This document shows positions 20,306 through 29,969 of a stretch of 64,000 nt of DNA, one piece after another (position 1 is the stretch's first letter; the number at the start of each line of letters is the position of its first letter). The DNA is taken from contig OX335598.1 in assembly GCA_946893605.1 (NCBI GenBank), forward strand, positions 372,001 to 436,000. Reading direction: 5' to 3'. Made by a program: the position numbers and the translations under genes. This DNA is from Candidatus Saccharimonadota bacterium (GTDB lineage: Bacteria; Patescibacteriota; Saccharimonadia; Saccharimonadales; Saccharimonadaceae). Below the pieces are notes generated by a model. The model had not been told where the DNA came from and ran no database searches. It saw only the letters and a list, made by a program, of their open reading frames with translations.

Positions 20306-23300
20306 ACTTTAGAACTACACACTCTTCACCCAGAGTGTTTTTTAATTGGCTTAATAAATTGTCATTAGCATCCACCTTAAACGGCAGGCGCATGGCTGAT
20401 TTTTCTTTCTCGCCCAGTACCAAAACCACGTCAGTCGTGCCAGCATTCTCGCCGCAAACAGACTTCATTTTCACCAACCGCGAATGGTCATTCGGATCTT
20501 TAATATACACAAATAACTTTGAAGCGGGAATTTCTGGCGCAACATTAACAGGCGCCGAATGAGTTTTTGGCTGCGGTTTGGCGGCGTCATTCTTCACGGT
20601 AGACTTCGGAGAAGCTCCATTTTTCTGATTACGATAAGCTTCACGGCGCTCTTTTTTAACGGCAGAGCTAATTTTTGGCGCATCCATTTTACGGCCAGTC
20701 GACTCATAGCCATTGATATCGTTATCCGTAATCACAATAATATCATCGGCAATTAGTTTACTTTCATTGCCCAAATTTCCGTCACGATCTCGAGCTGAAT
20801 TTTTACCAGAAACTCGAATCACTGCGTCCTGAACCAGCTTAGCGCCAACTTTCTCATACAGATTTGGAAAAACAATTATCTCACCCTCGCCGAACTTATC
20901 CTCAATTCCCACAAACGCCATTTTTGAACCGCTTTTTGTGACAATTGTACGAACCGTGCTAATAATTCCCCCGACCGTCATCATTCGACTGTCGTATTCA
21001 GGAACTAATTGCGTCAATGGTTGAGTTTGCTCGCTCAAATACGTTTCATATCTATCAAGCGGATGCGCCGAGATATACAGTCCCAACAATTCCCGCTCCC
21101 ACATCAAGCGCTCTTTATCGTCGTGTTTCACAGGAGCCTTCTGGAGATGAAGAGTCGATTGGACACTCGCCGCATCATCGCCGCCCAACATTCCAAACAA
21201 ATTGGTCTGCCCACTGGCGGCTTCTTTTTGGAGCTTGGACGCAAATGACGTAATGGAATCCAGATTGAACAACAAATCAGATCGATCGCCCATATCATCA
21301 AACGCACCAGACTTAATAAGCGACTCCCAGGCTTTTCTATTGAACTTACCGGTTGAAACACGTCTAGCAAAATCCTCAACCGACGTGAACGGTCCATCTT
21401 CGCGCGCTCGCAGAACTTCCTCAACCGCACCAACGCCAACTCCCTTCACTGCCGACATTCCGAAACGAATTTTATTCTCATTCGGCACCACTGCAAATTC
21501 AACGAACGACTCGTTTACATCAGGACTCAGTACACTAATTCCCATATGCTTACATTCGGTGATTTCAATTGCCAGACGATCAGTGTCATCATGGTCGCTA
21601 GTCATAAGCGCCGCCATAAACGCGTCGGGATAATGCGCCTTCAAATAAGCCGTCCAATAAGCAATCAAACCATAACAAGCGGCGTGCGACTTATTGAAAC
21701 AATAGTTGGCGAACTCTTCAAGCTGAGTCCAGAACGTTTCCGCAATTTCCTTAGTTGCGCCACCAACTTTAACCGCGCCCTCGACGAACTCAGGCTTAAC
21801 CTTTTTCATCAAGTCAATTTTCTTCTTACCAACAGCCTTTCTCAACGTGTCAGCCTGACCACCAGTAAATCCACACCATTCCTTAGAAATCTGCATAAAC
21901 TGTTCCTGATAGACCAAAATTCCGTAAGTATTTTTCAGCGAGTTTTTCATTCCAGAATGCAAATAAGTTATTTCTTCTTCGCCGTGTTTGCGCCTAATAA
22001 AGCTGTCAATAAACTGCATCGGGCCCGGACGATAAAGGGCTACCATAGCAATAATATCTTCAAACGTAGTCGGCTTTAGTCCGCGCAAATATCGCTTCAT
22101 TCCTGCAGATTCCAACTGGAATACGCCAGTCGTGTCGCCGCGCTGAAACAGCTCGTAGGTCTTTTTATCATCAAGCGGCAACTCCGAAAGATTAATTTCT
22201 TTCTTGTAAGCTTTTCGGATAATCCTCATGGCGTTATTGATAATCGTAAGGTTCGAAAGCCCCAAAAGTCCATCTTCAATAGACCCAGCTCTTCAACTTC
22301 GCCCATCGGGAACTGAGTCGCCACCACGCCTTTTTGCGCCATTTCAAGTGGGATATAATTGACCAGCGTATCTGGCGCGATCACCACACCACAAGCATGA
22401 ACGCCGTGGCTACGAATCGTTCCCTCCAACTGAATTGCATAATCCAAAACTTCCTTCGCGGTCGGATTATTTTCATATTCATTCCTAAGGTCTGCGTCTT
22501 CTTTAATACTCACGGACAACGGAATATGTCGCCCCTGGCTTGGCGGTGGGACTAACTTCGCCAAGCGGTCGCTCTCAGCGTACGGAACTTCCAAAACCCT
22601 GGCAACATCACGCACTGCCATACGACCAAACATCTTACCGAACGTTGCGATATTACTGACGTGATCCTCGCCATATTTTTTCGCACAATATTCAATCACT
22701 TCATCGCGACGCGTATCCTGAATATCGACGTCGATGTCGGGCATAGAAATACGATCAGGATTCAGGAATCGCTCAAATAGCAAACCGTATTTTAGAGGAT
22801 CAAGATCTGTAATGTTCAATGCATACGCAACAATCGAACCAGCCGCGCTACCACGCCCTGGACCAAAAACAATTCCTTGAGATTTTCCCCAGTTAATAAA
22901 GTCCTGGACGATCAAGAAATAACCTTCATAGCCCATATTTCCCATCACGCCAAGCTCCATCTCAGCGCGCTCACGAACCTCATCAGACAACCTCGGGATA
23001 ATCTCGTCAGGATCCAACTTTTCAGCCTCCTCCTTCGAAGCTCCATTGTAACGCTGCAATAAACCTTGGTATGTCAATCTAAGCAGATACGAATGTTCGT
23101 TCTCGCCGTCTGGTAATGGATATTTTGGAATAAGAATTCGCCCAAGCTCAATCTCAACGTCACAGCGATCAGCTATTTTTTTCGTGTTGCGAATAACTTC
23201 AGGAAAATCCTCGCCCCAGTGATCAATAATATCGCGCGGATCCGTCAAATGAAGCTCAAAATCCTTCAAGCTCATTCGCTTTTCGTCGCTAAGATATGAA

Positions 23301-24043
23301 CCCGTCCCAACACAAAGCAGAATCTCGTGCGCGTCTTGATATTCGTGCGTCAAATAGTGACCATCACAAGTCACCACCATTTCAATATCAAGCTCTTTTG
23401 AAAGCTTAATCAAGCCCTCGTTGATCTTCGCCTGCACGTCCCAGTGCGTGTTCGACTTCGGATGTCCGTGGTCCTGCAGCTCCAAATAATAGCGATCGCC
23501 AAAAATTGACTTATACCATTTGGCAATCTCACGAGCGCGATCATAATCATCTTCTTTCAGCGCCACGCCAATTTCACCGCTTGCACAACCACTCAGAACA
23601 ATCAGCCCCTCGTTCAATTCCTCCAGCAAATCATGGTCAATTCGCGGTTTATAATACATTCCCTCCAGATTAGCGCGCGTCGACAACTTCATCAAATTAT
23701 GAAAACCCGTGTTATTCATCGCCAGCACGGTCAAGTGAAAACGCTGCTTGTCCTTGCCCGGATCGCGGTCAAATCGCGAACGAGTCGCCACGTAAGTTTC
23801 AATTCCGATAATCGGCTTAATTCCCGCTTTTTTGGCGGTCTTGTAATAGTCCAGAATGCCACTCATCGTGCCGTGATCAGTTACGGCGGCAGCCTCCATT
23901 CCGAGCTCCTTAACCTTATCGACCAGGTCATGAATCTTGGTCAATCCGTCCAGCACCGAGTGGAAGGTGTGATTATGGAGATGCACGAAATCTGACGGCT
24001 TCAAAGCCGCCGACGATGATTGTTCGCTTTTCCCCTCAGTCAT
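20304..24043 (-). CDS. dnaE: DNA polymerase III alpha subunit (frameshifted)
   Basis: Replicative polymerase of about 1,245 residues. The N-terminal PHP domain starts HLHNHTFHSVLDG and keeps TDHG, IGIET, RFHLTV, SGCASGE and CDGHYL, so its metal ligands look intact. The catalytic aspartates are in PDIDVDIQ. A helix-hairpin-helix region and a C-terminal OB-fold segment (MMTVGGIISTVRTI) follow. The frame breaks at 22264-22267: four A on the + strand where five would give MDFLGLSNLTIINN. ATG at 24043 lies 8 bases from a TATAAT box, so ATG rather than the more upstream TTG is chosen. The stop overlaps the 3' hairpin of cassette B. Confidence 0.95.
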
Positions 24044-24062
24044 TAATAACAATTATAGCACG

Positions 24063-24359
24063 CTATTGACGACGTTGCATTGTCTCAATTAAGTGGTTGA
24101 TAAAATCAGCCAACGGCGGGAAAATGTCGGCAAATTGCCCCAAAATCCAAATCAATATGGCGATCAACAACGTCGCGCCCAAAGCACTTCCAAGGCCAAA
24201 GAAAATTCCGCGAACAAAATTCACCCAGTAAACCTGATGGCGAGATTTATGAAAATCAAAAAACAAATCCTCCAAAATCGCCTTGCGGGCACCATTTTCG
24301 TTATCACGAACGACTTTTTTTGTTAGCTTATTTGGCTGTTCTTTGGCTGACTTTTTCAC
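24063..24359 (-). CDS. DUF5665-like small membrane protein
   Basis: 98 residues. A basic N-terminus is followed by VYWVNFVRGIFFGLGSALGA and a long hydrophobic helix ending in LGQFADIFPPLADF. This pattern resembles DUF5665, a small membrane family common in Patescibacteria; function is unknown. It overlaps the upstream gene by 32 bases in another frame and lies just upstream of dnaE. Confidence 0.7.
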   Translation of the reverse strand: MKKSAKEQPNKLTKKVVRDNENGARKAILEDLFFDFHKSRHQVYWVNFVRGIFFGLGSALGATLLIAILIWILGQFADIFPPLADFINHLIETMQRRQ

Positions 24360-24615
24360 TCTTTCTTACCTTTTTCTTTGAGAAAAATTTCGAGAAAAAT
24401 CCGCTCTTTGAAGCGAAGCTTTTGGCTAATTCCACGCCAATTGAAACCGTACTTACAATTCCATTTAAGTTAGCAATTCGCTGGCTTATCGCCTCCACGT
24501 TCTGCTGAGTTTGGCGAATTTGGCGCGTTAATTTGATGATAGAAATTGTCATAGCGATCATCATGATGACAAAAATCACCATCAAAATCACTAATATAAT
24601 AAGCAATCCGTTCAT
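24328..24615 (-). CDS. Small single-span membrane protein
   Basis: 95 residues: a hydrophobic N-terminal helix (about residues 3-27), a short coiled-coil-like stretch (LTRQIRQTQQNVEAISQRIANL), and a lysine-rich tail. It resembles DUF948-type proteins in layout, without firm similarity. TATAAT ends 7 bases before the ATG, so its transcript has at most a 1-base leader. It overlaps the following gene. Confidence 0.65.
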   Translation of the reverse strand: MNGLLIILVILMVIFVIMMIAMTISIIKLTRQIRQTQQNVEAISQRIANLNGIVSTVSIGVELAKSFASKSGFFSKFFSKKKVRKSEKVSQRTAK

Positions 24616-24630
24616 GCTATTTATTATACA

Positions 24631-25522
24631 TTATTTTAGACGATCCGTCAGATGAGCGCGCAATTTATCGCCAAAATTAGGATCACGCAGCCCAAAGTCG
24701 ATCACCGTTTTTAGATATTCCAATTTGTCGCCAGTATCATAATAAGTGCCGTTCGTAATCTCCACGCCATAGAAATCAAATCCATCGTCAATCATTTGTT
24801 GCATAATTGGCTGAATTGTAAACTCGCCGTTGCCGTCAAATTCTTCCTTGGCTTTGTCTAGATAGCCGAAAATCTCGCCCGGAAGTAAATAGCTACTGAC
24901 GCTAGCCAAATCAGAAGGCGCGTTCTCCTTGCCCGGCTTTTCAACGATATTCGTCATTTTTATAACGCCGTCTTTCACCCCTTGACCATTAATGACTCCA
25001 TAACGATCAAATTCCGCATCATCGGTGATTTTCTTACACGACAGAACCGCTCCATCTAAGCTTTCTGACGCCTCGATCATCTGCTTGAAACGGCTTGGGC
25101 TAGCCGCAATAAAGTCGTCTGCAAATGTAAATCACAGGTTCATCATGATGAATCAAATGTGAGGCGCAAGCCAAAGGCGTTGCGTTGCCGTACGGACCTT
25201 TTTGGCGAATATAAATAAAGTTCGCCATCTCAGCCAAATTCTGCACCGCGTCAATGAACGGTTGTTTTTTAGGACCGCCAGCGCGCAAATTAGCCAAAAG
25301 CTCCTCATTCGGCTCGTCAAAATGGTCCTCGATTGCTCGCTTATTCGCGCTACCGATAATGATGATATCTTTAATGCCAGCCTCAACTAATTCCTCGACG
25401 ACGTATTGAATAATCGGCTTATCAATCAGCGGCAACATCTCCTTTGGCATGGCTTTAGTTTGCGGCAAAAATCGCGTGCCAAAACCGGCAGCAGCGATGA
25501 TAGCCTTAGTTGGTTTTCTCAT
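24631..25522 (-). CDS. galU: UTP-glucose-1-phosphate uridylyltransferase (frameshifted)
   Basis: Makes UDP-glucose for cell-surface glycans. The nucleotide-binding signature AAGFGTRFLPQTKAMPKEML starts the protein, and QYVVEELVEAGIKDIIIIG follows. The frame stops near 25110 after DEPVIYI; a one-base correction restores FADDFIAASPSRFKQM, the family's metal-binding Asp region. The C-terminal half keeps GEFTIQPIMQQMI. The ribosome binding site is AGGAG. It is transcribed leftward after gatB. Confidence 0.93.
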
Positions 25523-25557
25523 ATTTCAGCTCCTATTCCCTATTATTTTCAGCAATT

Positions 25558-27006
25558 CTAAAGTTTCTCGCGAATCAGTTTTTGCGCAAGGCTTGGGTTG
25601 GCTTGACCCTTAGACTTCTTCATGACTTGCCCAACCAAATAACCAATAGCCTTATCTTTTCCAGCCTTGATATCTGCAATTGACGCCGCCGAAGCTGGAT
25701 CATTCAAAACCTCGTCAACGATTGCAGCAATCGCCGACTCATCAGAAACCTGCAACAAATTCTTCTCTTCAGCAAGCTTACGCGGATTTTTCGCGCCAGC
25801 CAGAAGCTCATTAAATAACTCCTTCGCATTCGTGCTGGAAACTTCAGATTTCTCTGTCATTTCAGCCAATTCTATCAAATCGTCAACCGCCACGCGTATA
25901 GATTCATTATCCGTTTGCGCGTCATTTTCATCAGAAGTTGTCAATGCGCTCGCAAACCAATGCGCGACTCGCTTAGCGGAAGCCTCGCCCGACTTTTCCT
26001 GAACTTCCAATGTAATCTGGGCATAATCCTGATTAGACAAAAGCGAATTGATAACAGATTTATCCAAGTTTAGCGCGCTCCATTTTTCCCTATATTCACC
26101 CGGAAGCATCGGCACTTTGGACTGAATTTCAGCAATCACCTCGTCAGTCAACACAACTGGCGGAATATCTGGATCTGGCATATAACGATAATCCTGCGCG
26201 TCTTCCTTTGACCTCTGAGAAATAGTTATCTGCTTGTCATCATTCCAACCCCTGGTCTCCTGAACAACTTCTTCGCCACGCTCCAAGACATCGACTTGGC
26301 GCTTGAACTCATACTCGGCGGCCCTTTCAACACTACGGAAGGAATTGAGGTTCTTAATTTCTGCGCGCTTTCCAAGCTCTGTCGCACCCTTCTTTGCCAC
26401 CGAAATATTAACGTCAAATCGCATATTTCCGTGGTACAAATTACCATAAGTCACGCCCGCGTAAACCATCAATTTATGAAGTTCCGAAACGTAAGCTTTG
26501 GCCTCTTCAGCCGAATGCATATCCGGCTCAGAAACAATCTCAATCAGCGGCGTGCCAGCGCGGTTAAGGTCGACCAACGAATAGCCGTCGTGATGCGTTA
26601 ATTTACCAGCATCTTCCTCCATATGGGCATGGTCAATTCGCACACGTTTCAAAGAACCATCTTCCAGCGGCGCATCGACATATCCAGCCAAAATAATCGG
26701 ATTATACATCTGTGAAGTCTGATAGCCCTTTGGTAAATCTGGATAAAAATAATGCTTTCGATCAAATCGGCTAACGTGTGCAATTGGCGAATTCAAGGCT
26801 TTTCCAGCACGAACCGCCAACTCAACAGCGTGCTTGTTCAAAACTGGCAACATCCCCGGCAAACCAAAGTCAATCTGATGCGTCTTGCTATTCGGCTCAG
26901 CGTCACGAGCGTCATTATCGGCCGGGCTAAATAGCTTGGTTTTTGTCGCCAGCTGAACGTGGCATTCGATACCAATTGTCATTTCATAATCGTCATATAC
27001 ACTCAT
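25558..27006 (-). CDS. gatB: Asp/Glu-tRNA amidotransferase subunit B
   Basis: Kinase/tRNA-binding subunit of GatCAB, which turns Glu-tRNA(Gln) or Asp-tRNA(Asn) into Gln-tRNA or Asn-tRNA. 482 residues, full length. The signatures IGIECHVQL, DRKHYFYPDLPKGYQ, RAGTPLIEIVSEPD and YRYMPDPDIPP are present, followed by the helical and YqeY-like tail domains ending in IGYLVGQVMKKSKG. It is separated from gatA by one small gene, all with overlapping ends, so the complex is co-translated. Confidence 0.96.
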   Translation of the reverse strand: MSVYDDYEMTIGIECHVQLATKTKLFSPADNDARDAEPNSKTHQIDFGLPGMLPVLNKHAVELAVRAGKALNSPIAHVSRFDRKHYFYPDLPKGYQTSQMYNPIILAGYVDAPLEDGSLKRVRIDHAHMEEDAGKLTHHDGYSLVDLNRAGTPLIEIVSEPDMHSAEEAKAYVSELHKLMVYAGVTYGNLYHGNMRFDVNISVAKKGATELGKRAEIKNLNSFRSVERAAEYEFKRQVDVLERGEEVVQETRGWNDDKQITISQRSKEDAQDYRYMPDPDIPPVVLTDEVIAEIQSKVPMLPGEYREKWSALNLDKSVINSLLSNQDYAQITLEVQEKSGEASAKRVAHWFASALTTSDENDAQTDNESIRVAVDDLIELAEMTEKSEVSSTNAKELFNELLAGAKNPRKLAEEKNLLQVSDESAIAAIVDEVLNDPASAASIADIKAGKDKAIGYLVGQVMKKSKGQANPSLAQKLIREKL

Positions 27007-27425
27007 TATAATGCTCCCAAATCTTTTAATGCCTGTTCAAAACTCGCCATAGCTCGACGAAAACTCTGCGCCGTTACCGTTACGTTGGTTTCGTGGGCAA
27101 TTTGATTACGCAATTTATGCGCCGCCCAAAGTCCATTTTCATCGCTCCAATATCCCTTGCGAGATTTCATACGTTCGCCCATCGTTTCGCCAGCCACGCC
27201 GCAGTCGCGCATAGCTTTGTCTAGCAACTTATCCGCTTTCATTATCGCCATCTGCATACTTTCCGATTTTCTGGTTTCGACATTGCGCAAAATTTGCCGC
27301 CAAACCCTCTGATACATTTCCTTGTCAATTTGACCGCGGCCACGAGAAGTCAATTGAATGAAAATCATCAGCAAGACGCCGATAATCAACGCCGCAACAA
27401 CTATCGCAACCATCAATCCGTCCAT
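27006..27425 (-). CDS. Small membrane-anchored protein between gatA and gatB
   Basis: 139 residues. An N-terminal membrane helix (about residues 4-24) precedes a soluble helical domain with WRQILRNVE, KADKLLDKAMRD and a conserved-looking GYWSDENGLWAAHKLRNQIAHE, which resembles HEPN/DUF4145-like 'RN-xx-AH' motifs. Function unknown. Start and stop overlap both gat neighbours (TGATG at 27423-27427), so it is translated with the amidotransferase. The HEPN-like reading is a guess from the RNQIAHE motif. Confidence 0.7.
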   Translation of the reverse strand: MDGLMVAIVVAALIIGVLLMIFIQLTSRGRGQIDKEMYQRVWRQILRNVETRKSESMQMAIMKADKLLDKAMRDCGVAGETMGERMKSRKGYWSDENGLWAAHKLRNQIAHETNVTVTAQSFRRAMASFEQALKDLGAL

Positions 27426-28795
27426 CAAATCTTCTCCACTTCCGAAACCAGCTTCAGCAAGTTCTTGTCCGACTTGTAATCGCCGATAAGCTGCACGCCA
27501 ATTGGCAAACCTTCATCGCTATTTCCAGCTGGCGCGGCAACCGCAGGAAGTCCAGCCAAACTTGCCGGCACAGTCATAATGTCCGCCAAATACATTTTTA
27601 TCGGATCGCTAGCGTTCTCCCCAATCTTAAACGCAGGAGTCGGCGCAACCGGCATCAATAGCGCATCATATTCGGTAAATAACTTCTTAAATTCGTCAAT
27701 CAACAACGTCCTGGCTTTTTGAGCCTGCATATAATAAGCGTCAAAGAATCCACTTGACAATACGAAACTTCCTATCATAATTCGTCGCTTATTTTCAGTC
27801 ATGAAACCTTCATTTCGACTGCGACCGTAAAGTTCCGCCAAAGTTTTCACTTCCGCTGCTCGATGGCCATATCGCACTCCGTCATATCGCGCCAAATTTG
27901 AAGACAATTCCGCCGGCACAATTATGTAATACATCGCTAGAGAATGTTGCATCATACTCAAATCTACTTCTTCAATTTCGTAGCCAAGCTGCTTCAATTT
28001 CTCCGCATAATCAAGCGTTTTTTGGCGGACTTCCGCGTCCACGTCATCGGTCATGCACTGTTTAACTAGACCTATTCTTTTCTTTGCAAATTCTGGCTGA
28101 TTATTCCAAAAATCAGGCAAAGTCGTCATATCTTTATCATCGCGACCAGTCATAATTTCCATCACCAAATCAGCATCTTCAGCATTTGTAGCGAAACAGC
28201 CAATTGTGTCCGTGCTTGACGCCATTGCCACTACGCCATAACGGCTAACTGCCCCATAAGTCGGCTTAATTCCAACCACGCCATTAAAGCTGGCTGGCTG
28301 ACGAATCGAACCACCAGTATCCGTACCAAGCGCGAACGGAACCACGTCAAGCGCCGTAACTACCGCCGATCCGCCAGATGATCCACCAGCAACTCGCGTT
28401 TTATCCGCAGCGTTCTTAGTTGGACCAAACGCCGAGTTTTCCGTCGAACCGCCGTGCGCAAAAGCATCCAAGTTGGCCTTACCAATGCAAATCGCACCTT
28501 CCGCTTCCAATTTCTCAACAGCTGTCGCCTGCAATGGCGCATTAAAGTTTTCTAGCATTTTTGAAGCGGCAGTCGTTGGTGCACCAAACGCCAAAAAATT
28601 GTCCTTCACAACAAATGGCACACCCACCAATCGTCCAGAAATCTCACCAGTATCAACCTTGGCTGCTCGCTCTAGCGCACGCTCTTCCGTCAAGCTAAGC
28701 AGCGCATTATATTCCTCAATTTCACGCGCTCGTCGCAATGCTTCTTTTACGTTCTCGACCGCACTCTTGCCAATAAAATCACTAATCTTACTCAT
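27425..28795 (-). CDS. gatA: Asp/Glu-tRNA amidotransferase subunit A
   Basis: Amidase subunit that releases ammonia from glutamine. 456 residues. The amidase signature triad is intact: the lysine in FVVKDNF, the serines in GGSSGGSAV and the following TDTGGSIRQPASF. The C-terminal part PALAGLPAVAAPAG-type region fits the family. It overlaps gatC by the TAATG stop-start at 28795. Confidence 0.96.
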   Translation of the reverse strand: MSKISDFIGKSAVENVKEALRRAREIEEYNALLSLTEERALERAAKVDTGEISGRLVGVPFVVKDNFLAFGAPTTAASKMLENFNAPLQATAVEKLEAEGAICIGKANLDAFAHGGSTENSAFGPTKNAADKTRVAGGSSGGSAVVTALDVVPFALGTDTGGSIRQPASFNGVVGIKPTYGAVSRYGVVAMASSTDTIGCFATNAEDADLVMEIMTGRDDKDMTTLPDFWNNQPEFAKKRIGLVKQCMTDDVDAEVRQKTLDYAEKLKQLGYEIEEVDLSMMQHSLAMYYIIVPAELSSNLARYDGVRYGHRAAEVKTLAELYGRSRNEGFMTENKRRIMIGSFVLSSGFFDAYYMQAQKARTLLIDEFKKLFTEYDALLMPVAPTPAFKIGENASDPIKMYLADIMTVPASLAGLPAVAAPAGNSDEGLPIGVQLIGDYKSDKNLLKLVSEVEKI

Positions 28796-29082
28796 TACAA
28801 TACCTGCGGAACTTTCACTTGATTATTCTGCTTTTCTGGCGCCAAATCAAGCAACTTTTCAACAGGAATCCCCGCTTGAACTTCATCTTCGCGCCAAACA
28901 TTGCTCAGTCCCGTAACTTGATAAGTCGGCTCAACACCCGACACGTCAAGCTCGCCCAACTGCTCAATATAGCCAATTATATTTTCCAAATCTTGGCGCA
29001 GTCCGTCGGTTTCGTCATCAGTCAATGCCAGACTACTCAAACTCGCCAAGTGCTGAATATCGCTGGTAGAAATAGTTATCAT
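28795..29082 (-). CDS. gatC: Asp/Glu-tRNA amidotransferase subunit C
   Basis: 95-residue linker subunit of GatCAB. HLASLSSLALTDDETDGL and the following IIGYIEQLGELDVSGVEPT segment fit the family. It is the first gene of the gatC-gatA-x-gatB operon. The ATG at 29082 lies exactly 6 bases from TATAAT (29089-29094 on the complement), so the operon message appears leaderless. Confidence 0.95.
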   Translation of the reverse strand: MITISTSDIQHLASLSSLALTDDETDGLRQDLENIIGYIEQLGELDVSGVEPTYQVTGLSNVWREDEVQAGIPVEKLLDLAPEKQNNQVKVPQVL

Positions 29083-29099
29083 ATCAATATTATACCACT

Positions 29100-29130
29100 A
29101 AAAAAAGCCGCCCATCAAAGTGAGCGACTT
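29100..29130 (-). terminator. Terminator after the 29148 membrane protein gene
   Basis: On the leftward strand AAGTCGCTC (29130-29122) pairs with GGGCGGCTT (29113-29105), followed by a run of seven T (29106-29100). It separates the upstream gene from the gatC promoter. Confidence 0.75.
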
Positions 29131-29147
29131 TATTTTTCCAAGTTTTA

Positions 29148-29939
29148 TTACATTGAGTAGTCTTGGTAGTTCTTGTAGCGACTGTAATCTGATGGAACAG
29201 TCTTTACTGAGCTGCCCGTATCGTGCGCTTTAACAGCGATTGTGATAGCGCCAGTCAATAATACGACAGAAGAAGCCACAATCAACATCAAAGACAAAGC
29301 CTTTGACATGTTGCGTCCTTTGACAATTTGACAAATGAAGTAAGCGCTAGTAGCAACAATTGCAAGAGCTAACGCGTATGGCAAGAATTCACCCAAGTAC
29401 AAACTCTTATAGAATTCGCCGCCGTCACCAACGCCGATAAACAGCAATGAGTTGATCAAAATGCTTACTAATCGAGCAACCAAGTCAACGGCTGGAATAA
29501 TCAAAACCGCCAAACCACCGTAAGTTACCAATTTGTAAGCTGTTCGCTTTGTGTAGCCTTCACGCTCCGGAACAGCTTTTGATACGCGGGAGAATAGAAC
29601 TAGTGACAATACAGCCAAAAGCACAGCAAACACTGACGCTGCAACAATTCCTGTTCCCTGAGTTACCATTGATGGCGCGAAAAATCCGCCGACGCTTCTT
29701 AATAACATTGATGTTGAGTTCATCCACAAACCAAACACCTTGGTTATGATGTCAATCAGCAACATGATTGAAACAATTGCCGAACCCATTGCTAAAGCGT
29801 ATTCCAAAGTTAGCATCTTTGCTTTGCCCTTATTTGGGTCTTCATATGCGTATTGTGGATATGCTTGGTAAGCATTTGGTTGCATCGGCATTTCTGGTTG
29901 CGCGACGTTTGTTGGCTGTGGTTGTTCTTTTGTTGCCAT
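29148..29939 (-). CDS. Polytopic membrane protein with Pro/Gln/Tyr-rich N-terminus
   Basis: 263 residues. The N-terminal 38 are Gln-, Pro-, Tyr- and Ala-rich (AYQAYPQYAYEDP), then about five membrane helices with short loops follow. Layout resembles DUF5671-type membrane proteins, which is a tentative call. The tyrosine-rich tail SDYSRYKNYQDYSM ends it. An AGGAGG ribosome binding site precedes the ATG and a clear terminator follows. Function unknown. Confidence 0.75.
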   Translation of the reverse strand: MATKEQPQPTNVAQPEMPMQPNAYQAYPQYAYEDPNKGKAKMLTLEYALAMGSAIVSIMLLIDIITKVFGLWMNSTSMLLRSVGGFFAPSMVTQGTGIVAASVFAVLLAVLSLVLFSRVSKAVPEREGYTKRTAYKLVTYGGLAVLIIPAVDLVARLVSILINSLLFIGVGDGGEFYKSLYLGEFLPYALALAIVATSAYFICQIVKGRNMSKALSLMLIVASSVVLLTGAITIAVKAHDTGSSVKTVPSDYSRYKNYQDYSM

Positions 29940-29969
29940 AATCCCTCCTAATCTAATAATATTTTTATT

